Positions 35,421-43,471 of a stretch of 49,864 bases of DNA are shown in pieces (within the stretch, counting starts at the first letter, position 1; every line of letters starts with the position of its first letter). The notes under the pieces were generated by a model, which saw only the letters and a program-made list of their open reading frames with translations, made no database searches and was not told the DNA's origin. A program made the position numbers and the translations under genes. The stretch spans positions 1 to 49,864 of the forward strand of contig NZ_JAUCZF010000008.1 of NCBI RefSeq assembly GCF_030373245.1, in the 5' to 3' direction. Source of the stretch: Hydrogenophaga sp. Its GTDB lineage: Bacteria > Pseudomonadota > Gammaproteobacteria > Burkholderiales > Burkholderiaceae_C.

Positions 35421-35521
35421 TGATTTAACTTAGTGCAGAAAGCGGGCACACTGCGTCATCTGCTGAGGCCAACCCGACCCGCTCAGCGCCCGAACGCTCG
35501 CCTCCCGAACCGGTATCCGCC

Positions 35522-36166
35522 ATGTCATTCGCCCTCGCATCTTTCCCCACCTTCACCGCCGGCATGGTGCTGAGCATGTCGCTCATCATGGCCATCGGTC
35601 CCCAGAACGCGCACGTGCTGCGCATGGGCCTGCAACGGCAGCATGTGGGGCTCACGGTGGTGGTGTGCATGCTGTCCGACATGGTGCTCATCGGTATCGG
35701 CGTGCTGGGCCTGTCGCAGCTCGGCGGCCTGTCGGACAAGCTGATGGGGGCACTGGTGGGCGCTGGGGCGCTTTTCCTCACCGTCTATGGCTGGAAAGCC
35801 TTTCACCGTTTCCTGCACCCGCAGGTGCTCAATCTCGACCCCGCAACAGCTGAAGCCACCAGCCCGCCGACCACCAGCCGGCGCCAGGCGGTGCTGGCTG
35901 CGCTCGCCTTTTCCTGGCTCAACCCACACGCCTGGCTCGATACCGCAGTGCTCATCGGCACCGCCTCACTGGCTTATGGCGCCAGCGCCAACGTCTTCGG
36001 CATGGGCGCCGCCACCGGCTCGGTGGTGTGGTTTGCCGCCCTCGGCCTGGCCGCGTTCTGGCTCGGCCGCCGCCTCAACTCGCTGCATCTCTGGCGCGCA
36101 CTCGATGGCGCCGTGGCACTCATGATGTGGGGCACGGCCGCTTTTCTGTTGAAAAGCCTGTTCTGA
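35522..36166 (+). CDS. lysE: LysE/ArgO-family basic amino acid exporter
   Basis: A 214-residue six-span membrane protein: GMVLSMSLIMAIGPQNAHVL near the N-terminus (the GPQN motif of LysE/ArgO), then SWLNPHAWLDTAVLIGT in the middle. These are ArgO/LysE signatures and differ from the RhtB-type protein at 3375. It exports L-lysine and/or L-arginine under ArgP control. The ATG at 35522 is well placed after the operator-like region. Confidence 0.92.
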   Translation: MSFALASFPTFTAGMVLSMSLIMAIGPQNAHVLRMGLQRQHVGLTVVVCMLSDMVLIGIGVLGLSQLGGLSDKLMGALVGAGALFLTVYGWKAFHRFLHPQVLNLDPATAEATSPPTTSRRQAVLAALAFSWLNPHAWLDTAVLIGTASLAYGASANVFGMGAATGSVVWFAALGLAAFWLGRRLNSLHLWRALDGAVALMMWGTAAFLLKSLF

Positions 36167-36206
36167 CGCCTCGTTGCGCCGGACCAGCTGCGACAAGCCG
36201 CAGTGG

Positions 36207-36494
36207 TTAGAGGCCCTGGGTGACGACCAGATGCGAACGGGTGGTGCGCTCGCGGATCGCCCGCAGCGGCGCGTACTCGGGTGAGGTCCACCAGGCTCGA
36301 AAGCGCGCCATGTCGGGAAACTCCAGGATCACGCAGCGCTTGGGCGACCAGCTGCCTTCGAGCACTTCGGTCTCCCCGCCGCGCGCGAGGTAACGGCCGC
36401 CGTGGGCGGCGATCGTCGCCGGCACCTGCTGCCGGTACCCCTCGTAGCCTTCGCTGTCGATCACTTCCACGTCTGCAATCACGTAAGCCGCCAT
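36207..36494 (-). CDS. DUF1330 protein
   Basis: A 95-residue alpha/beta-barrel protein of the dimeric DUF1330 family: AAYVIADVEVIDSEGYEGYR, GGRYLARGGETEVLEGSW and CVILEFPDMARFRAWWTSPEY. The family has no settled function. The ATG at 36494 gives the typical MAAYVIAD start. It stands alone, with no clear partner. Confidence 0.9.
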   Translation of the reverse strand: MAAYVIADVEVIDSEGYEGYRQQVPATIAAHGGRYLARGGETEVLEGSWSPKRCVILEFPDMARFRAWWTSPEYAPLRAIRERTTRSHLVVTQGL

Positions 36495-36565
36495 GGCACT
36501 TCTCCGGTGTGTGGACAAGCCGCCATGATCACACAGGCTGGGTGGACGCTGCACCGACCGTCGCG

Positions 36566-37024
36566 CTACAGCTGACCCTCGGTCAGCGTGTCGAGCTGAA
36601 AGCGCCCGCTCTTGTCCCAAAGCCAGGTGTCGGTGTAGGTGACCGTGCGCGGGGGCGTCGGGTAAGGCGCAGCGGCGCGCACGATTCGCTCGATCTCCAC
36701 CACCACCTCAGGCGCATGGCTGGGCGCACGCAACCAGTTCATGCGCCCGATCTCGCCGCGTCGGTCGATGTCGACCTGCAACACACCGATCGCATACAGG
36801 TTGGGCTGCATCACCCCTCTGTAGATGCGATCGCGGTTCCGGGCGTAGAGGTGGCTGGCGACCGCCCTTCGATACTCACGCGAAGCAGGGGAGTCTGGAG
36901 CGCGGCCGATAGAGGAAGGGGAAGGGAATGAGCAGCCGGCGATGAATCCGGCAACACCCAGGCCGGCAGACATTCGCAAAAACTCACGTCTGAACACGCT
37001 GATGGAGATGGGTCGAGCAATCAT
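36566..37024 (-). CDS. Lipoprotein with TonB-C-like domain
   Basis: A 152-residue protein. The N-terminus has Arg-Arg (FRREFLRMSAG) and a lipobox GFIAGCS (Cys about 31), so it is probably an exported lipoprotein. The C-terminal half, YAIGVLQVDIDRRGEIGRMN followed by VVVEIERIVRAAAPYPTPPR, resembles the TonB C-terminal / energy-transducer fold, without any proline-rich spacer or ExbBD genes nearby. Function unknown. Confidence 0.65.
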   Translation of the reverse strand: MIARPISISVFRREFLRMSAGLGVAGFIAGCSFPSPSSIGRAPDSPASREYRRAVASHLYARNRDRIYRGVMQPNLYAIGVLQVDIDRRGEIGRMNWLRAPSHAPEVVVEIERIVRAAAPYPTPPRTVTYTDTWLWDKSGRFQLDTLTEGQL

Positions 37025-37154
37025 GAGAGATCCCGAAGAAAGAAGCGTGGAGCAGTCAACCGCCTGAGCATGCGCAATTCAGGTCTGCGGTGGTGCAACA
37101 AAGTGTCTGATCCTGAGTGGACGGCTCGCCGTTCCAGCCTGGGTCCGACTTCCA

Positions 37155-38087
37155 TCAACGCTGCGCCCCCGTCCAGAAGTCCGCCTGCCCGTAGTGGTGC
37201 TTCAGAAAGTCGATCCACAGGCGCACCCGCAAGGCCAGGTGTTTGCGTTGCGGAAACAAGGCGTAGATGCCGTTGGGCGGAGCGGCGAAGTCGTCGAGCA
37301 CGGTTTCGAGTCGGCCCGCGGCGATGTCGTTTTCGACCTCCCAGGTGCTGCGCCAAGCGATGCCGACACCAGCCAGGCACCACTCATGCAAGACTTGGCC
37401 GTCGCTGCAGTCCAGCGGGCCGCCAGGCTTGAGGTGGATCACCTCCTGGCTGCCGCCTTCTTCATTCCTGATCGCAAACGCCCAGCCGCGCGTCTGTGAC
37501 GCGTCGCTGCTGAGCGTGAGACAGTCGAAGCGCACCAGATCGGCTGGGGTCAAGGGTCGGCCGTGTTGCTGCAAATAGGTGGGTGTGGCCACGCAAAGGC
37601 GGCGGTTGTCGGCCAGACGCACACTGACCAGCGACGAATCGGGCAAGTCGCCCACGCGCACCGCGCAGTCGTAAGCCTCGCCGGGCACGTCGACCACGCG
37701 GTCGCTCAAATTGAGCGAAATCGTCACCTCGGGGTGCAGCTCGCGAAAGCGCGGCACCAGCGGCGCCACGTGGCGGCGACCGAAGCCGGCCGGCGCGGTG
37801 ATGCGCAGGTGGCCGCTGGCCTTCACCCCGCCCGCGCTCACGCTGGCCTCGGCGTTGGCCAGATCGGTCAGCAGGCGCTGGCAGTCCTCAAGGAAGGCGC
37901 TGCCTTCATGGGTCAGGGTGATGCGCCGCGTGGTGCGCACCATGAGCTTGACGCCCAGGCGCGCTTCCAGGGCATCAAGCCGGCGCCCGATGATGGCCGG
38001 CGCCACACCTTCGGCCCTGGCCGCTGCGGTCAGGCTGCCGCGCGCGGCCACCGAGACCAGGGTTTCGAACTGCTTGAGTTTGTCCAT
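37155..38087 (-). CDS. LysR-family transcriptional regulator
   Basis: A 310-residue LTTR of the CrgA/DsdC-like type: MDKLKQFETLVSVAARGSLT (helix-turn-helix to IIGRRLDALEARLGVKLMVR), TTRRITLTHEGSAFLEDCQR and the hydrophobic RITAPAGFGRRHVAPLVPRF that opens the effector domain. The start is the ATG at 38087. It lies 330 bases downstream of the BMP-domain gene on the same strand. No target is obvious. Confidence 0.9.
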   Translation of the reverse strand: MDKLKQFETLVSVAARGSLTAAARAEGVAPAIIGRRLDALEARLGVKLMVRTTRRITLTHEGSAFLEDCQRLLTDLANAEASVSAGGVKASGHLRITAPAGFGRRHVAPLVPRFRELHPEVTISLNLSDRVVDVPGEAYDCAVRVGDLPDSSLVSVRLADNRRLCVATPTYLQQHGRPLTPADLVRFDCLTLSSDASQTRGWAFAIRNEEGGSQEVIHLKPGGPLDCSDGQVLHEWCLAGVGIAWRSTWEVENDIAAGRLETVLDDFAAPPNGIYALFPQRKHLALRVRLWIDFLKHHYGQADFWTGAQR

Positions 38088-38416
38088 TTCAAGGCAGATT
38101 ACCCTAGAAAATAGGTGCAATCAATCGCAAAACCTACGCATTCTTCACTGAAACCGATTCAGTGGCCCCCGGCGATGGTCGGCTGGCTGGTTCCCAGACA
38201 ATCCATGACCCTGCTGATCCCTCAACGGGCCGATGGCGGCCTGCAACGCCGCCAGGGACCGGGCATCGCGGTGCTGGGTCTCCAGCAGGACTTGATCCCC
38301 CTCGGCAGCGGCGGCTGCCATCAAAGCCCAATCATGGAACGGCAGCTCGGCTGGTTAACCCGCAAGAGCCACTGGTCGAGAGCATCTGCGGCGCGCAGGT
38401 ACCGAAATGGCAGACA
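38088..38416. other. 329-base gap between the BMP-domain gene and the LysR gene
   Basis: No known element. The stretch next to the LysR start (38090-38140) is relatively AT-rich and probably holds its promoter. The remainder is GC-rich and holds the 58-codon ORF listed separately at 38145. Confidence 0.5.
38145..38321 (-). CDS. Short unrecognised ORF or gene remnant
   Basis: An ATG at 38321 opens a 58-residue frame: a run of Ala, then EGDQVLLETQHRDARSLAAL and QAAIGPLRDQQGHGL, closing PLNRFQ. The middle looks like a helical protein segment with GC-biased third positions. There is no good ribosome site and a TAA is in frame upstream. It may be the tail of a degraded gene. I do not recognise a family. 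Confidence 0.3.
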   Translation of the reverse strand: MAAAAAEGDQVLLETQHRDARSLAALQAAIGPLRDQQGHGLSGNQPADHRRGPLNRFQ

Positions 38417-39361
38417 TCAGCTTGCGCCAATCTGCGCGTCCTGCCAGTCGAACTCCTCGCCGTCGTACTCGGTCTGCAGCGACAGGTCCCCCTTCAGCAG
38501 ACGGTTGCGGAAGGACTCGATTTCTGAGCCAAACCGGGTCTCCCAGCTGGGCGCCATCACGAGCCGCACCGCGTCGGGCGACTCGAGCCCGACTGCGCGG
38601 TGACTGCCGGGTGTCAGTCGGCCATGGACAAAGTCGTCAATCGCCGAGGTGACGCAGCGCCCGGAATCGGCGACAGCGGAGGCCACAAACACCTCGGGAT
38701 CGCGCGCCACCCAATCCAGCACGTTGCCGATCTGTTTCATGGGCCCCTCGCGACAAGCCTGGCTCACGCCCGCTCGGCCACCGTCGATCATGGCGAAGAC
38801 CAGGTCGGCACCGGCACGCTGCAGGGCGCTGGCCGCACGGTAGGCCAGCTCAGGGTCGTGCTGCCCACCACAGAACAGGGTGAGGAACCGGCACGGTCGG
38901 CCACTCGCACGCAGACCGTGGGCAAACGCCGCCCGACCCTTGAGCCCGGGTCGCACCTTCTCGCCAGACAAGTGGCCGACGACACCGCTGGTGGTCGCAA
39001 GACCGGCCAGCACGCCCGCCAGAAACGCCGACTGCTCTTGCAGCACTTCCACGCTCGCTGTGTTGAAACCGGTGAAGCCTCCCTGGGTGATCGCGAACTG
39101 CGTGCCTGGAAACTCGCCATGCACCGCAGCCACTGGCAGATCGCCCTGCCCTCCGTGGGCGACGAGCAGATCCGGGCTGCTGGTTGCGCAGATCGCACGC
39201 AGGGCCCGGGCCCGCTCATCAGTCGACACCGGCTCCACCCAATGCACGGCCACCTCATGACCCAGCGCACGCGCACGCTCGGCACCCGCCAGTCCAGACT
39301 CATTGAAACTGCCTTTCCCCTCTGGGCCGAACAGCACCACTGCAATCTGTGCAGCCTTCAC
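38417..39361 (-). CDS. BMP-domain substrate-binding-like protein without signal peptide
   Basis: A 314-residue protein of the BMP/Med (PnrA-like) periplasmic-binding family: VVLFGPEGKGSFNESG, QEQSAFLAGVLAGLATTSGV, GHLSGEKVRPGLKGRAAFAH and DLVFAMIDGGRAGVSQACRE. I take the GTG at 39361 as start because it overlaps the TGA of the upstream Bug gene (GTGA) with a GGGAG-type site before it. An ATG at 39397 would overlap that gene by 40 bases. Either way there is no signal peptide, unusual for a binding protein. No ABC permease or ATPase is nearby. Confidence 0.75.
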   Translation of the reverse strand: MKAAQIAVVLFGPEGKGSFNESGLAGAERARALGHEVAVHWVEPVSTDERARALRAICATSSPDLLVAHGGQGDLPVAAVHGEFPGTQFAITQGGFTGFNTASVEVLQEQSAFLAGVLAGLATTSGVVGHLSGEKVRPGLKGRAAFAHGLRASGRPCRFLTLFCGGQHDPELAYRAASALQRAGADLVFAMIDGGRAGVSQACREGPMKQIGNVLDWVARDPEVFVASAVADSGRCVTSAIDDFVHGRLTPGSHRAVGLESPDAVRLVMAPSWETRFGSEIESFRNRLLKGDLSLQTEYDGEEFDWQDAQIGAS

Positions 39362-40335
39362 AGGGTCGCTCCCGAGCGCTTGACCACCGGCGCCCACTGT
39401 TCGCCTTGCCGCTTGATGAAGTCGGCAAACCCGACAGGCGATTTGCTTTCCAGCTCGAAGCCCATGGCCTGAAGCTTGGCCTGCACATCGGGCTTCGCCA
39501 GAATGCCACCGAGCGCCTCGACCAGCCTCTTCGCCACCGGCGCAGGTAAGCCCGCAGGCGCGGACACTCCGACGAAGTTTTCAGCCACCAGCTCAGGCAG
39601 CCCCAGCTCCACCACGGTGGGCAGTTCGGGTGCCAGCGCGACCCGTTTGGATGACGTCACCGCGAGCAGCTTGAGCTGACCGGTCTTGAGGAACTGCAGG
39701 TTTTGCGGCAAGGCATCGATGGCGACTTTGATCTGACCACCGAGCAGGTCCGAGCGCATGGGGCCAGCGCCTTTGTACGGGATGTGCTGCAACCTCAGTC
39801 CACTTTTCTGCGCCAGGATTTCGCCGACGATGTGCCCCACCGATGCCGCGCCACCACTGCCGAACGGCACAGGATCGGGCTGCGCCTTGGCCCAGGCCAA
39901 AAAGCTTGCGAAGTCTTTCACTGGCAGCGAAGGGTGCACGACCAGGACCGTGGGCACGTCGCCCACATAGGCCAGGTGCTCAAAGCTGGCAATCGGGTCG
40001 TAGGTCGGCTTTTGCATCAGGGTGGGCGAAATCGACATGGGGGACGAGTTGGACATCAAGAGCGTGTAGCCATCGGGCGCGGCGGCGGCCACGTGGCCTG
40101 CCCCGATCGTGGAACCCGCTCCAGGTCGGTTCTCCACCACCACCGGCTGGCCCAGCGCCTCTCCCAGCAATGGACCGATCAGGCGAGCCACCAGGTCACT
40201 GGAGCCTCCCGGCGGGAAAGTGACCACCAGGCGAATCGGCTGGCTGGGCCAGGTTTGAGACAGGGCGGGCGCGGAAATGACCGGCAGGGCCAGGCAAGCG
40301 AGGGACTGGGCGAGCATGCGGCGGCGGCTTGCCAT
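39358..40335 (-). CDS. Bug-family periplasmic solute receptor (TctC-like)
   Basis: A 325-residue tripartite tricarboxylate transport (TTT) receptor. Signal peptide with MASRRRMLAQSLACLALPVI cut near ALSQ. The mature protein starts TWPSQPIRLVVTFPPGGSSD and has GQPVVVENRPGAGSTIGAGH, PYKGAGPMRSDLLGGQIKVA and a C-terminal GILAKPDVQAKLQAMG, the Bug signature set. Most Bug receptors in this group are orphans, and no TctA/TctB is here. The ligand is unknown; carboxylates are usual. It precedes the BMP-domain gene and follows the CoA-transferase by 111 bases. Confidence 0.93.
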   Translation of the reverse strand: MASRRRMLAQSLACLALPVISAPALSQTWPSQPIRLVVTFPPGGSSDLVARLIGPLLGEALGQPVVVENRPGAGSTIGAGHVAAAAPDGYTLLMSNSSPMSISPTLMQKPTYDPIASFEHLAYVGDVPTVLVVHPSLPVKDFASFLAWAKAQPDPVPFGSGGAASVGHIVGEILAQKSGLRLQHIPYKGAGPMRSDLLGGQIKVAIDALPQNLQFLKTGQLKLLAVTSSKRVALAPELPTVVELGLPELVAENFVGVSAPAGLPAPVAKRLVEALGGILAKPDVQAKLQAMGFELESKSPVGFADFIKRQGEQWAPVVKRSGATL

Positions 40336-40446
40336 GGCGAGTTCCTTCAGGAGTCGAGGATCGGTGAATACAAACAAGAGTCTATGAGGGACGCAAGAGG
40401 TATGCCAGCCCTCGGTAACCCGCCCTTCGCCTTCGGAGTCGTCGGA

Positions 40447-41640
40447 TCAGCCTGGCCCGCTCAGCTGCGCAACCTGCGCCTCGCTGTAACCAAGTGCCCC
40501 CAGCAGCTCCGCGTTGTGCTCACCCAGCCGTGGAGGGCTCAGGCGCACGCCGGGGCGCTGGCCGTCGAGGGTGAGCGGGAACAGCACGGTGGGCGCGGTC
40601 TGGCCGGCGCGCTCGCCGTCGGGTAGGGTGATGGGCGCCAGACCGCCGGTGGCGTTGAGGTGGGGGTCTTCCAGCAGGTCGTGCGGGCGGGTGATGGGCG
40701 CAAACGGCAGGCCTTCGCGCTCGAACACCTCGGCCAGTTCGGCGGCGCTGCGGCCGGCCAGGCGCTGGCGCAGCTCGGGCACCAGCCAGGCACGCTCGCG
40801 CACGCGGTGGTTGTTGCTGGGCAGGCGCGGGTCGGCCTTGAGATCGTCGAAGCCGAAGGCCTTGCAGAAGATGTCCCACTGGGTGTCGCTCACCACAGCC
40901 AGAAAGATCTGCTCGCCGTCCTTCACGCTGAACACGTCGTAAATGCCCCAGGACGAGATGCGCTCAGGCATGGGCGCGGCGGGCTGGCCAGTCACGGCGA
41001 ACTGCATCATGTGCTGCGCGACGAGGAACACGTTGTTTTCGAACAGCGCGCTCTCCACCTTCTGGCCCAGGCCCGTGGTTTCGCGCGCTTTCAGCGCCGC
41101 CATCACGCCGATGGCGCCGAAGAGGCCGCCCATGATGTCGTTCACGCTGCTGCCCGCGCGCAGCGGGTCGCCGGGGCGCCCGGTCATGTAGGCCAGGCCA
41201 CCCATCATCTGCACCACCTCGTCCAGCGCAGTGCGGTGGTCGTACGGGCCCGGCAGAAAGCCTTTGTGGCTGACGTAGATCAGGCGCGGGTTCAGCTTTT
41301 TCAGGCTCTCGTAATCGAGTCCAAGCTTCTGCATGGTCTCGGTCTTGAAGTTTTCGCTCACCACGTCGGCGGTGGCGATGAGCTTGAGCACCGCCTCCTT
41401 GCCCTCGGGCGTGTGCAGGTCCAGCGCCAGGCTCTTCTTGTTGCGGTTGAACAGCGGGAAGAAGCCGGCGCCCGAGCCGAGCAGGCGGCGCGTGTTGTCG
41501 CCTTTCAGCGGCTCGACCTTGATCACCTCGGCACCCAGGTCGCCCAGCACCATGCCACAGGTCGGGCCCATGACCATGTGGGTGAATTCGACGACGCGGA
41601 TGCCGGCGTAGGGCAAGGGATTCGGTGCTGAGGTGGTCAT
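40447..41640 (-). CDS. CaiB/BaiF family (class III) CoA-transferase
   Basis: A 397-residue CoA-transferase. GIRVVEFTHMVMGPTCGMVL and LGDLGAEVIKVEPLKGDNTR open the protein, and the catalytic Asp168 lies in GSSVNDIMGGLFGAIGV (the formyl-CoA transferase Asp169 equivalent). It transfers CoA between organic acids through an aspartyl-CoA thioester. The ATG at 41640 overlaps the HMG-CoA-lyase stop (ATGA). Together with the lyase this suggests activation of an acid to its CoA ester and then cleavage. Confidence 0.93.
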   Translation of the reverse strand: MTTSAPNPLPYAGIRVVEFTHMVMGPTCGMVLGDLGAEVIKVEPLKGDNTRRLLGSGAGFFPLFNRNKKSLALDLHTPEGKEAVLKLIATADVVSENFKTETMQKLGLDYESLKKLNPRLIYVSHKGFLPGPYDHRTALDEVVQMMGGLAYMTGRPGDPLRAGSSVNDIMGGLFGAIGVMAALKARETTGLGQKVESALFENNVFLVAQHMMQFAVTGQPAAPMPERISSWGIYDVFSVKDGEQIFLAVVSDTQWDIFCKAFGFDDLKADPRLPSNNHRVRERAWLVPELRQRLAGRSAAELAEVFEREGLPFAPITRPHDLLEDPHLNATGGLAPITLPDGERAGQTAPTVLFPLTLDGQRPGVRLSPPRLGEHNAELLGALGYSEAQVAQLSGPG

Positions 41641-42605
41641 GGGCTCACGGGTATTTCGGTGTTCGTGGAAGGCGACCATCCCTTGGGCAGACCCGCCAAC
41701 GGCGTCATGCCGTGCAGGGGCTCCCTGGGCAGTCCTGCCTGCAGCGGCGCGCGTGCGGCCAGCAGGCGTTCCATATCGACGCCGGTGCGCACGCCCATGG
41801 CCTCGAACATGAAGACCAGGTCCTCGGTGACCACGTTGCCGCTGGCGCCAGGCGCGTAGGGGCAACCGCCCAGGCCGGCCAGCGAGCTGTCGAAGCTGCG
41901 CACGCCTGCCTCATAGGCCGCGAGGCAGTTGGCCAGGCCCAGGCCCCGGGTGTTGTGCAGGTGAGCGGCCCCGGCACGGTCACCAAGCTCCGAGCGCAGG
42001 CGGGTGAACAAACGGCGCACCTGGGACGGGTTGGCCATGCCGGTGGTATCGGACAAACCCACCTCGTCCACCCCCGCGGCCACGCAGTCCAGCGCCAGGC
42101 GGATCACGTCGTCTTCGCTCACCGGGCCTTGCAGGGTACAGCCGAAGGCGGTGGACAGGCCCACCTCCAGCGCAGTCCCCGGTGCGGTGTCGCGCCGCAG
42201 CGCAGCCACGTTTCGCAACTCGTCCAGCATCTGCGCGCGCGTCTTGCGCACGTTGGCCAGCGAATGCGCTTCGCTGGCCGAGAACGGCACGGTGATCTTG
42301 TGTACCCCGGCGCTGAACGCTGCCTCGGCACCGCGGGCGTTGGGCACCAGCGCCATGATCGTCAGGCCCGGGCGCTGCGCAGCAAGGGTCAGAGCGTGGC
42401 GCACCACCTCGGCGGCGTCGGCCATCTGCGGCAGCAGGCGCGCCGGCACGAACGACGCCACCTCGATCTCGCGCAAGCCGGCGGCCACCAGCGCATCGAT
42501 CCAGCGGCACTTGTCGGCGGTGGCCATGGTGGTCGACACCGATTGCAGCCCGTCGCGCGGGCCGACCTCGCTGATGAGCACGTCCGGGGCGGGATTTGGC
42601 AGCAT
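41637..42605 (-). CDS. Hydroxymethylglutaryl-CoA lyase family protein
   Basis: A 322-residue TIM-barrel aldolase-type lyase. EVGPRDGLQSVSTTM (Arg17, Asp18), HLHNTRGLGLANCLAA (metal His216 and His218) and the signature GLGGCPYAPGASGN with catalytic Cys248 are all present. It would split HMG-CoA or a close homologue to acetoacetate and acetyl-CoA. The ATG at 42605 is preferred over one at 42644. It heads a minus-strand operon with the CoA-transferase, the Bug receptor and the BMP-domain gene. Confidence 0.92.
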   Translation of the reverse strand: MLPNPAPDVLISEVGPRDGLQSVSTTMATADKCRWIDALVAAGLREIEVASFVPARLLPQMADAAEVVRHALTLAAQRPGLTIMALVPNARGAEAAFSAGVHKITVPFSASEAHSLANVRKTRAQMLDELRNVAALRRDTAPGTALEVGLSTAFGCTLQGPVSEDDVIRLALDCVAAGVDEVGLSDTTGMANPSQVRRLFTRLRSELGDRAGAAHLHNTRGLGLANCLAAYEAGVRSFDSSLAGLGGCPYAPGASGNVVTEDLVFMFEAMGVRTGVDMERLLAARAPLQAGLPREPLHGMTPLAGLPKGWSPSTNTEIPVSP

Positions 42606-42715
42606 GGCCGCATGGTACCGCGCGACCCCGGCGGCCGACTGCATTCAAAAAAGTCACAGGTCCAAGGTAGTTGCTGTTTTTAATGGCGAGCAAAGGTTGG
42701 AATAAAGTCAGCATC

Positions 42716-43420
42716 ATGAAAAAGCCCCGCGCGGTCTTGTTCGATGCCTATGGCACGCTGTTCGACGTGTACAGCATTGCCATGCTCGCCGAGCAGCTGT
42801 TTCCCGGCCAGGGACAGCGGCTGGCCCTGCTCTGGCGCGACAAGCAGATCGAGTACACGCGCCTCATCACCACCAGCAACCACGGCGCGCACTACCAGCC
42901 GTTCTGGACGCTGACCGAGGCCGCCTTGCGCTACGCCATCAAGGTGGTGGCGCCCGCCGCGCGCACCGAGTGGGCGACCGGCGGCTTTGAAGACCACCAC
43001 CGCGCGCTCATGGGCCAGTACCGCCATCTCTCCGGTTTTCCGGAAACGCGCGCCGTGCTCACGGCGCTGCGCGAGCGCGGCCTAGCCACCGGCATCCTGT
43101 CCAACGGCGACCCCGAGATGCTGGGCATTTCGGTGCGCAGCGCGGGGCTGGAAGAGCTGCTCGACCATGTGATCAGCGTGCACCCGGTGCGCCTGTTCAA
43201 GACCGCGCCCGAGGCCTACGCCCTGGGCCCGGCGGCTACCGGTGTGCCAGCGGCGGAGACACTGTTCGTCAGCTCCAACAGCTGGGACGCCCTGGCCGCC
43301 ACCTGGTACGGCTACCAGACACTCTGGGTCAACCGCCAGAACGCGCCTTTTGAGGAGCTGGGCACCGCGCCACACCGCATCGGCAGCAGCCTGCGCGACG
43401 TGCTTGCCTACCTCGACTGA
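42716..43420 (+). CDS. (S)-2-haloacid dehalogenase (type II, HAD family)
   Basis: A 234-residue HAD enzyme. The nucleophile Asp10 is in AVLFDAYGTLFDV, with Ser/Asn in TGILSNGDPEML, Lys in VRLFKTAPEAYALG and SSNSWDALAATWYGYQTLWV, the type II haloacid dehalogenase series. It converts 2-haloalkanoates to hydroxy acids with inversion; side roles on other phosphoester-like substrates are possible. The ATG at 42716 is used. It is divergent from the HMG-CoA-lyase gene and 51 bases before malate synthase G. Confidence 0.9.
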   Translation: MKKPRAVLFDAYGTLFDVYSIAMLAEQLFPGQGQRLALLWRDKQIEYTRLITTSNHGAHYQPFWTLTEAALRYAIKVVAPAARTEWATGGFEDHHRALMGQYRHLSGFPETRAVLTALRERGLATGILSNGDPEMLGISVRSAGLEELLDHVISVHPVRLFKTAPEAYALGPAATGVPAAETLFVSSNSWDALAATWYGYQTLWVNRQNAPFEELGTAPHRIGSSLRDVLAYLD

Positions 43421-43471
43421 CCTTTTCACCCTCGCCTTCCTGTTTTTTTTCCCGCCTCGATGGAGCAACGC

